From NCBI GenBank assembly GCA_001803235.1, contig MHBL01000440.1:1-34581 (forward strand): a DNA stretch of 34,581 bases. The letters are read 5' to 3'. This DNA comes from Lentisphaerae bacterium RIFOXYA12_64_32 (GTDB lineage: Bacteria > Verrucomicrobiota > Lentisphaeria > Oligosphaerales > YB12-FULL-65-16). Positions 26,043 to 32,569 of the stretch are shown here, one piece after another. The notes under the pieces are model-generated. The model saw only the letters and a program-made list of their open reading frames with translations, was not told where the DNA came from and made no database searches. Position 1 is the first letter of the stretch. Every line of letters begins with the position of its first letter. Both the position numbers and the translations under genes were made by a program.

Positions 26043-26073
26043 ACGCGTCGGCGTTCATGGAAAACACTGTCCC

Positions 26074-26103
26074 CTGGAGCGCCCGCGTCCTCGCGGGCTG
26101 TCC
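26074..26103. repeat. CTGGAGCGC-type hairpin repeat
   Basis: CTGGAGCGC is followed by CCCGCG-TCCT-CGCGGG (a 6-bp stem). The first 9 bases and the GCGT/CGCG core match the right inner arm of the element at 8760-8929 (8859-8885), so both appear to belong to one dispersed family. Confidence 0.45.
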
Positions 26104-26478
26104 GGGTGCCGCAGCGGTTAAATCGCGACATGTGCGGGCAAATCTACAGAGCGAGAAGACTGCACAGTGGGTGCCAGGATACGCCCGTGAGCGGTTGTGC
26201 GCAGTGGCGCGGGACCTCCGGGACCGCAGCAGGGTGCTCGGGGCCGTCCCGGCCCGAGGCCCTCGGCCGGGGACCGGCCGGCGCACCCCGCTTCGGCGCG
26301 GGACGCGCCGAGCCACCGCGTTCAATCGCAGCCCAGCCGAGGAACGCCATTTCTCCGCGAGGCCGAATTCACCCGCGCAGGTCGTTAGATCCACACGCCC
26401 TTCAGGCGGTCCGGATTCAGCGGGTCCGGCGTTCAGGAAATGCCCGACATACCTGTCAAGCCAACAACGGTGACATCT

Positions 26479-26655
26479 GCGGACATCGCGGACCTGCGGG
26501 GTGATCTTCTTCATGGCACGGAACGCGTCGCGCCCGCCGAGCCGCGGCATGACCATGTCGATGATCACCAGGTCGATGCGTTGCCACTCAGCACGGTACA
26601 GCTCGACGCCGGCGTGGCCGTCTGCAGTCTCCAACGCCTTTGGCCGTGCATCGAA
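26479..26655 (-). pseudogene. Remnant of a response-regulator receiver domain
   Basis: The minus strand encodes ALETADGHAGVELYRAEWQR then IDLVIIDMVMPRLGGRDAFR and AMKKITPQVRD, which is the middle of a receiver domain including the phospho-acceptor aspartate (codon at 26557-26559). The N-terminal acidic pair and the C-terminal threonine and lysine strands are missing, and the sequence after about 26479 no longer fits the fold. It is most likely a leftover of a hybrid sensor kinase or response regulator. Confidence 0.65.
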
Positions 26656-26932
26656 GACACATTCGCCGGTCATCGTGTCACGCTCGGCAGGGGAAAGTTG
26701 ATGGCCCCCCACAGTCACTCACAGACTCATCGGCTCACAGAAGTATTGTGGCGTCTCAGGCTATCGCGCGCCAGCAAACCAGCGACCTACCACCTGACAT
26801 ATCCGTGACCACACCACGTTCCCGTCCGAGGGTCAATCGCTGCCCTACGGCCGTGGACGACAAGGTGGGCGACGAAGATGGGGAGCGGGTTGTCCCTGCG
26901 TCAATTCGGTCCCGACCGGTGATAACGAAAGG

Positions 26933-27019
26933 TGCCCGGGGCGGGGGTCGAACCCGCACTTCCCGTAACCGGGAAAACGGATTTTAAGTCCGTTGCGTCT
27001 GCCATTCCGCCACCCGGGC
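26933..27019 (-). tRNA. tRNA-Leu (anticodon UAA)
   Basis: The 87-nt gene folds as a class II tRNA: acceptor GCCCGGG/CCCGGGC, a D-arm with GGCGGAAUGGCAGAC, anticodon stem ACGGA/UCCGU with loop CUUAAAA (anticodon UAA), a long variable arm UUCCCG-GUUA-CGGGAA, and a T-arm GCGGG-UUCGACC-CCCGC. The discriminator is A; the next bases read CCT, so the full CCA end is not encoded. Confidence 0.95.
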
Positions 27020-27492
27020 GCACGCCCCAAAATATCGGCGCTATCCCGCTCGAAAGCAAGCGCTTCCGAAACCGTCGGCGCGCGCCTGCCGTCGCGCCCC
27101 CTTGCCCCCGTTTCACGGGCTACGGTGCCGTCATTCCTGGCGGGAGTCGTTGCCATCCAGCACCTTGCGACGCAGGACCAACGGTCCAATTCCCGACGCT
27201 AGCGCCCGGATCGGGCCTCGCCGGCCCCTCCGCCGACGCTCGCGCCGTCTCTGATGACCGACCCGCGCGGCCGGCGCCAGCCGGCACATTCGTCTCCTCC
27301 AAAACGGACCGTAGGTGGACCGTAGAAGCTGCCCTCCCGGCGTGGCAAGGGCGCTGTCAGAGCCTGGAGTCCGTCGGACGTCAGGACGGACCGCGGGAAA
27401 CACGTGGGAGCGGAGGACCCGTCGTTGAGTGCCAGCCGATGACACGCGCGGGACGGCCGAACACTGCTGAGCACTGACCGTGTTCTCAACGG
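27020..27492. other. Gene-free stretch upstream of the tRNA
   Basis: About 470 bp with a likely tRNA promoter at its left end and no credible coding frame. The AAA15 ATPase fragment starts abruptly at its right end, so part of this stretch may be replaced or deleted sequence. Confidence 0.45.
27031..27059 (-). promoter_or_regulatory. Promoter of tRNA-Leu
   Basis: On the minus strand TTGCTT (27054-27059) and GATATT (27031-27036) are 17 bp apart. Transcription would begin about 5 nt before the mature 5' end. Confidence 0.5.
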
Positions 27493-28112
27493 CCTTGGTT
27501 GGACGCGGATGCGGAGACTCAACCCAGTCGGTTCGAGGTGCGAATCCTGATCGAGGGTATCACGTACCGCTACGGATTCGAGACGGACGCCAAGAGAGTC
27601 CAGACCGAGTGGCTTTTCCAGGCCAAGAAAGTCGCCGAGAGGGTTCTGTTCATGCGCAAAGGCGACGAAATCGAGGTAAGCAAGGGTTTCGCTGAGGGTC
27701 GCGGCATCGAGGAGAAGACTCGGGACAACGCACTGTTCCTCTCCGTCGTCGCGCAGTTCAACGGTGCTACGGCAACGCGCATCCTGAAGTGGTTCGGGGG
27801 ACTCATGCCCATGCACGGACTGCACGAGGCGGGCTATCTCGGCCGCTCCATCGAGATGCTCCAGGACACCCGCACGCGCGGGCGCCTCATCGAGTTCGTT
27901 CGCAGTGCGGATCTCGGCATCGAGGACATGAGCGTCAGGGAAGAGAAACTCGACCCCTCCGAGATGCTGCGGTTCCTCACCGAGGAGGGACGCAAGCGGT
28001 TCCTGACTGAGATGGCCGACGCGAAGGACGTCTCCGTGGCGGGTGTACATGCGAAGTTCGCCAAGGGCAAGCGCATCGGGAACGTCAGTCTGGACTTCGA
28101 CGATGCCGAGTC
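27493..28112 (+). pseudogene. Fragment of an AAA15-type ATPase (abortive-infection-like)
   Basis: The reading frame gives SRFEVRILIEGITYRYGFET, EWLFQAKKVAERVLFMRKGD, then GIEEKTRDNALFLSVVAQFNG, matching the middle of AAA15/LLPSF-type ATP-binding proteins, many of which belong to phage-defence systems. The N-terminal Walker A part is absent: an in-frame stop lies at 27475 and homology starts near codon 27493. Homology ends at LDFDDAES (about 28112), just where the conserved glycine-threonine stretch before Walker B should follow. From there the frame runs without a stop into HsdR-like sequence. It is truncated at both ends and so surely inactive as an ATPase. Confidence 0.7.
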
Positions 28113-28189
28113 CGCCGTCACCAGGAACACCGGGCGTGGGCAACTCTCATTGTGCCGTGAGATCAACCGGTGTCCGAGGCGCAGTCTGA

Positions 28190-29165
28190 GACCCCGCATC
28201 GTGGACCGTGGCTATCAGGTCGAAGCCGTCAAGACGATCGCCGAACGCATCGCCCAGTCTCGCCGTCGCTTCCTCCTGGTCCTGGCCACTGTACGGGCAA
28301 GACGCGCGTAGCCATCGCGCTGGTCGAACTCCTGCGTCGTCACAAGTGGATTCAGCGCGTTCTGTTTCTGGCCGACCGCCGCGAACTGGTCAAGCAAGCC
28401 ATGGACGCGTTCAAGGAGCACCTGCTGGACGCACCCCGTTGCTGGATCGAGGATGGCCAGATCGACCGGGACGCACGCATCCATGCGGCCACCTACCCCG
28501 GCATGATGGGGTTGTACCAGCGCCTCTCTCCCGGATACTACGACCTGGTCATTTCCGACGAGAGCCATCGCGGCATCTACAACCGCTACCGAGCCATCCT
28601 CGACCATTTCGACGCCCTGCATCTCGGACTCACGGCCACCCCAACCGACTTCATCGACCACAACACGTTCCGACTCTTCGACTGCACCGACGACACTCCC
28701 ACCTACTATTATGGCTACGAAGAGGCCGTGCGCGACCGTTACCTGGTCCCCTACCGCCCGGTGCATGTGGCCTCTACCCACTTTCAGATCGAGGGGTTGA
28801 AGCCGGGAGACCTCCCGCCCGAAGCGGCCGACGCGGTCCGCCGGCAGGGAGCCGACCCCGACGACTTCTCATTCGAGGGTACGGAGCTTGAGCGCCGGGT
28901 CACCAATACCGGCACGAACGACGCCATCGTCCGCGAGTTCATGGACCACGCCATCCGCGACAACGTCGGTATGCTTCCGGCCAAGGCGATCATGTTCGCC
29001 GTGAGTCACCGTCACGCCCTGGAGATCTACCGCAGCTTCAACCGTCTGCATCCCGACCTGCAGGGCCGTGGCTTCGCCAAGATCATCGACAGCCACATGG
29101 AACGGGCCGAGGAGACGCTGGCCGACTTCAAGAACAGTTATTCAGTTATTGGGGTCGCACCTGGG
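28190..29165 (+). pseudogene. Fragment of type I restriction enzyme subunit HsdR, frameshifted
   Basis: DRGYQVEAVKTIAERIAQ and RRRFLLVLAT start the motor domain in one frame; TGKTRVAIALVELL continues in the next frame. Restoring one G in ACTG-TACGGGC (28288-28295) would give ATGTGKT, a perfect Walker A. Downstream are RVLFLADRRELVKQAMDAF, the helicase box DESHRGIYNRY and LGLTATPTDFIDHNTFRLFD, all as in HsdR subunits. The N-terminal nuclease domain is missing, and the second motor domain stops at about DFKNSYSVIGV (29150-29165) before the last helicase motifs. No hsdM or hsdS is in the window. It is a relic, unless the missing base is an assembly error, which would still leave it truncated at both ends. 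Confidence 0.75.
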
Positions 29166-29224
29166 CTGTTAAGAAGTCACTCCACTCGCCACAAATATCT
29201 CACCTGAAAAAGTTGTAGCCCCCG

Positions 29225-29263
29225 TTGACAGCCGAGAATGTCAGGTTATATCCTGATAGGATA
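29225..29263 (+). promoter_or_regulatory. Promoter and palindromic site of the DUF6788-like gene
   Basis: TTGACA (29225-29230) is followed after 16 bp by TATATC (29247-29252). A perfect palindrome TATCCT-GAT-AGGATA (29249-29263) overlaps the -10 and would block RNA polymerase if bound. This stretch is clearly lower in GC than the rest of the window. Confidence 0.5.
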
Positions 29264-29282
29264 AAGTACCTAGCTAATCGAG

Positions 29283-29960
29283 ATGTTTATGAACCTGCAG
29301 GCGAAAATCAGAAGTGCGACCCGTACACTGGCCAACCCCGGTCCCATGCTGCCCGGGACCATCAGCGATCAGTACTCGGTGTGCGGCAAACCCGGCTGTA
29401 AGTGCATGGCGCCGGAGAAGCCGCAGCGGCATGGGCCGTATGCACAGCTGTCGTTTGGCGTCGGCGGCAAACACAGCACAGTGTTCATCAAACAGAAAGA
29501 CCGGGCGGCGGTCGAGGTGATGACAGAGAACTACAAGGGGGTCTGGGCCGCCGTCTCGGACATCGCCTTGCTCAGTGTGGAACTCCTCAGGCAGCAGGGC
29601 GTGGAGGCTGTCGCCGCGGTCAGCCTGGGCGTCACAGACCAAACCGCTCCGGTGCCGCTGGTGGCGGGCGGCACGGCTCCAAGCACCGTGAACAGGCGTA
29701 TGGCGCAAAGCGAGGCCAACTGGAAAGCCAAAGCCATGGAGAAAACGGCGGGGCTCGAACGCCAGCGGATTGCGAGGCGCGATTTAACCGCCAGCCGGGG
29801 CAAATGGCGCAAGGAGGCGCTTGCCTCGCGTCGGAGCCAACGGCAATGCCGGAACGAGCTGGCATTGGTTAAGCACGAACTGGCCGGCGCCAAAAAAAAG
29901 CTCCGGGCGCGGAAACGCCCAAAGCAGAAACCGCGAAACCCCGCCGTCACGCCCACTTGA
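29283..29960 (+). CDS. DUF6788-like protein, probably from a mobile element
   Basis: A 225-residue protein. Residues about 20-100 match the DUF6788 pattern: LPGTISDQYSVCGKPGCKC, HGPYAQLSFGVGGKHSTVFI, then a helix with ENYKGVW. Three cysteines in C-x4-C-x-C suggest metal binding. The C-terminal 90 residues are strongly basic and helical (KWRKEALASRRSQRQCRNEL; KKKLRARKRPKQKPR), suited to DNA or RNA binding. Proteins of this type are often found beside transposases, but none is recognisable here. An A8 run (29892-29899) contains A-AAA-AAG in the phase used for -1 frameshifting. The start is not firm: ATGs at 29283 and 29289, no strong ribosome site. Lower local GC upstream suggests transfer. Confidence 0.6.
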   Translation: MFMNLQAKIRSATRTLANPGPMLPGTISDQYSVCGKPGCKCMAPEKPQRHGPYAQLSFGVGGKHSTVFIKQKDRAAVEVMTENYKGVWAAVSDIALLSVELLRQQGVEAVAAVSLGVTDQTAPVPLVAGGTAPSTVNRRMAQSEANWKAKAMEKTAGLERQRIARRDLTASRGKWRKEALASRRSQRQCRNELALVKHELAGAKKKLRARKRPKQKPRNPAVTPT

Positions 29961-29989
29961 GCGTGACCATCTGGCTGTGTATCAGGCTG

Positions 29990-30055
29990 GTGATGTTTGG
30001 CAGGTGCAGCCTGCACGGCGGCCGCGCCGCGCAGGCTGCACCTGCCAAACATCAC
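29990..30055. repeat. 66-nt perfect hairpin after the DUF6788-like gene
   Basis: 29990-30014 and 30031-30055 are exact 25-bp inverted copies. Inside, after one mismatch, CGGCG pairs with CGCCG around GCCG. There is no T-run. It could be a bidirectional transcription end, the end structure of an inserted element, or an interspersed palindrome. Confidence 0.7.
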
Positions 30056-30186
30056 GATGTATATTACTTCTCGCTGGCGGGAATGCAATACACGGCATCG
30101 CGACGACGTACGATTCCCGATTGCGCTTCATCATGCCCGGTACCACGTTTGCCGTTACTAGCCCTATCTCAAGGCGACATGTTGCC

Positions 30187-32484
30187 ATGGATGTTTCCGC
30201 GGTCCTGCAGTCGCACCCGGTGTTTGCGGCGTTCGCGCCCGAGGCATTGGCCGAAGCGGTCAAGCTGGGCACGTCGATGACTTACGAAACGGGTGACATC
30301 TGCATCCGTCACGGGGACAGCGGCGAGGTCTTCGGCGTGCTGATCAGCGGCCGGCTCGAGGCGTCGCGCGGCCAGGGCACGACCGAGCGTCAGTTCCTGG
30401 GGTTTGTCGAACCGGGCGAGTGTTTCGGCGAGATGTCGCTGCTGACGGGTACCCAGTCTCAGGCCGACATCGTTGCCGTAACGCACTCCGAAGCGGTGGT
30501 GTTCCTGCAGGAGGCAATTTCGCCGCTGATCGCCGGGAACCGCGAGGCGGTGCAGTACCTGACGCGGCTGATCACGCGGCGCCTGACGTCGGTTCCGGCA
30601 CGACCGGCGCAGATGGCGCCGGCGCCGCCGCGGTATGCCTTGGGTGCGTGTGCGCCAATTCGGGTGTTGGCGGTCAGTTGCCGTACGAACGACCTTCGTT
30701 ACAGCTACTTCGACACGACTTCGGAGGTCGCGCTGGCGCGTGGCGAGGTCCAGGGTCTGGGGCGGGACAAGGCGGTGCTGACGCATCATGGCCCTGGCGG
30801 AAAGACGGAGACGCGCGACGTGGCCGGGGACACGCACGAGGCGGCCCTGGCCGCGGCGCTCGGGGTCCTGACCGCACCGGGCAGCGGACTCATCAATGCC
30901 GTCAGCGAGCTGTCTGCCATCGGGCACCGCGTGGTGCACGGCGGGACGCGGTACAATGGACCGGCGGTGGTCGATGCGACGGTCAAGGCTGAGATCGCGC
31001 GGCTCGCGCCTCTGGCACCGTTGGACAATCCGCTCAACCTGCGGGGGATCGAGGCTTGCGAGCGGCTGGTGCCGGGCGTGCCGCAGATCGCGGTGTTCGA
31101 CACCTCGTTCCACTCGACGCTTCCGGTGGCGTCGTACCGGTACGCGTTGCCGAAGGACCTGGCCAAGGATCCGGAGATACGCCGGTTCGGGTTCCACGGT
31201 ATTTCGCACGAGGGCGCGGCGCGCGCCGCCGCGGCGTTTCTCGGGGTCGGGTTCGACACCCTGAAAATGATTACCTGTCACCTGGGCGCCGGTGCATCGC
31301 TGACCGCCATCGACCATGGCCGTTCGGTGGACAACACCATGGGGGCAACAGTCCTTGAGGGTTTGGTCATGGCGACCCGTTGCGGCGACCTCGACCCGGG
31401 GCTGGTTCTGCACCTGCTGCGGCACCACGACATGACCGCGGACCAGCTCGAGCAGAAACTCTACCACGAGTCGGGGCTGCTGGGGTTGTCCGGCATTTCG
31501 GACGATATGCTGGCGGTTGCTGATGCGGCGGAGAAGGGCGACGCAGAAGCACTGGTGGCCACGCAGGTGTTCTGCCAGCGGGCGCGCAAGTACCTGAGTG
31601 CGTACGTCGGGTTGCTTGGCGGCGTGGATGTGGTGCTGTTCACGGGCGGCGTGGGTGAGAACGCGCCGGGAATCCGGGCCCGCGTCTGCCAGGGCTTGGA
31701 CTGGATGGGCATCGCGCTGGACGAAGCGCAGAACCGGTCGGCGCGGGTGTGGCCGCGCGAAACCGCGCTGATCTCGGCGTCGAGTTCGCGGGCGCACGTT
31801 CTGGTGGTCGGCGGCGACGAGGAAGGCACGATTGCGCGCCAGGCAGTGCGAGCCCTGTCTCACGAGCGCGTGACCCATGTCATGCGGCGCAAGGCGCAAC
31901 CGATTCCGATCGGCGTGTCGGCACACCACGTGCACTTGACCCCAGAGCATGTCGAGAGGTTGTTCGGTCCGGGGCGCACGCTGACGTGGCACTCGGACCT
32001 GACGCAACCCGGCCAGTTCGCCTGCAAGGAGCAGGTGAACCTGATCGGGCCGCGGGACCGCATCGATCGGGTGCGGGTGCTGGGGCCGGTGCGACCGGAG
32101 AGCCAGGTCGAGATCTCGCGCACCGAGGAGTACAAGCTGGGCATCGACGCGCCGATCCGGCTGTCGGGCGACCTGGCGGGCACGCCGGGCATCGTGTTGG
32201 AGGGGCCGGCGGGGCAGATCAGGCTTGATCACGGCGTGATCTGTGCGCAGCGCCATATTCACATGAGCCCGGCGGAAGCTATGGAGTTCGCGGTGCGCGA
32301 CCGCGACGTGGTGCGGATCCGGGTCGACGGCGACCGTGAGCTGATCTTCGGCGATGTCGTGGTCCGTGTCCGCCCTGATTTCCGACTGGACATGCACATT
32401 GACACCGACGAAGCCAATGCGGCGGAGATCGGCAAGGGCGCGGTGGGGTACCTCGACTCGATCCAGCAGCGCGCTTCGGGGTGA
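30187..32484 (+). CDS. cNMP-binding-like / acetate kinase / PduL phosphotransacylase fusion protein
   Basis: A 766-residue three-domain protein. Residues 1-135: cyclic-nucleotide-binding fold (TYETGDICIRHGDSGEVFGV; CFGEMSLLTG). Residues about 158-555: acetate kinase (HRVVHGG with R248; VFDTSFH with D305; RFGFHGISH; HLGAGAS; TRCGDLDPG with R398; FTGGVGEN with E491). Residues about 567-760: PduL-type phosphotransacylase with zinc-ligand candidates H581/H583 (HHVHL), H690/H692 (RHIHMSP) and H737 (MHIDTDEANA). Together the last two domains could turn acyl-CoA plus phosphate and ADP into acylate, CoA and ATP, or the reverse. Oddities: kinase positions normally Asn, His and Asn are S164, D280 and A368, and the cNMP domain lacks the phosphate-binding Arg. 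The ATG at 30187 is chosen because the first domain starts there; the ribosome site (AAGGCGA) is weak. Confidence 0.85.
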   Translation: MDVSAVLQSHPVFAAFAPEALAEAVKLGTSMTYETGDICIRHGDSGEVFGVLISGRLEASRGQGTTERQFLGFVEPGECFGEMSLLTGTQSQADIVAVTHSEAVVFLQEAISPLIAGNREAVQYLTRLITRRLTSVPARPAQMAPAPPRYALGACAPIRVLAVSCRTNDLRYSYFDTTSEVALARGEVQGLGRDKAVLTHHGPGGKTETRDVAGDTHEAALAAALGVLTAPGSGLINAVSELSAIGHRVVHGGTRYNGPAVVDATVKAEIARLAPLAPLDNPLNLRGIEACERLVPGVPQIAVFDTSFHSTLPVASYRYALPKDLAKDPEIRRFGFHGISHEGAARAAAAFLGVGFDTLKMITCHLGAGASLTAIDHGRSVDNTMGATVLEGLVMATRCGDLDPGLVLHLLRHHDMTADQLEQKLYHESGLLGLSGISDDMLAVADAAEKGDAEALVATQVFCQRARKYLSAYVGLLGGVDVVLFTGGVGENAPGIRARVCQGLDWMGIALDEAQNRSARVWPRETALISASSSRAHVLVVGGDEEGTIARQAVRALSHERVTHVMRRKAQPIPIGVSAHHVHLTPEHVERLFGPGRTLTWHSDLTQPGQFACKEQVNLIGPRDRIDRVRVLGPVRPESQVEISRTEEYKLGIDAPIRLSGDLAGTPGIVLEGPAGQIRLDHGVICAQRHIHMSPAEAMEFAVRDRDVVRIRVDGDRELIFGDVVVRVRPDFRLDMHIDTDEANAAEIGKGAVGYLDSIQQRASG

Positions 32485-32498
32485 GGGAAGCGCGCTGC
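32466..32498. terminator. 12-bp stem hairpin over the stop codon
   Basis: GCAGCGCGCTTC (32466-32477) pairs exactly with GAAGCGCGCTGC (32487-32498); the 9-nt loop contains the TGA stop of the fusion gene. It lies between two convergent genes and could end transcription from both sides, though it lacks a T-run. Confidence 0.5.
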
Positions 32499-32518
32499 AG
32501 GGAGCGCGGAGCAGGGAG

Positions 32519-32536
32519 CGTCCGTTTGGTCCGTTC
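32519..32536 (-). repeat. 9-bp tandem repeat, short inverted copy
   Basis: On the minus strand this reads CGAACGGACCAAACGGAC, two units of the 9-bp repeat seen at 5911-5937, in the 85-bp spacer between convergent genes. Confidence 0.45.
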
Positions 32537-32569
32537 GACCTCCTGACACCTGAAACCTTCCCGGGGCTG

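Larger units (their letters stand above)
26043..26932. other. Gene-poor decayed region
   Basis: About 0.9 kb with no intact gene. It holds a CTGGAGCGC-type hairpin repeat, a GC-rich stretch near 26230-26310, a copy of the CTTCAGGCGGTCCGG repeat at about 26399-26415, and a response-regulator remnant on the minus strand. Beyond these I see nothing. Confidence 0.55.

Noticed and set aside
29821..30186. The kinase-fusion frame is open back to 29821, suggesting a longer protein overlapping the DUF6788-like gene.
   Set aside because: The extra residues are out-of-frame readings of that gene and of the hairpin; the first domain begins at 30187.
29892..30280. A -1 frameshift at the A8 run could extend the DUF6788-like protein to about 30280.
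   Set aside because: The extension would run through the perfect hairpin and antisense-like sequence and shows no transposase or other domain; kept only as a note on the slippery run.
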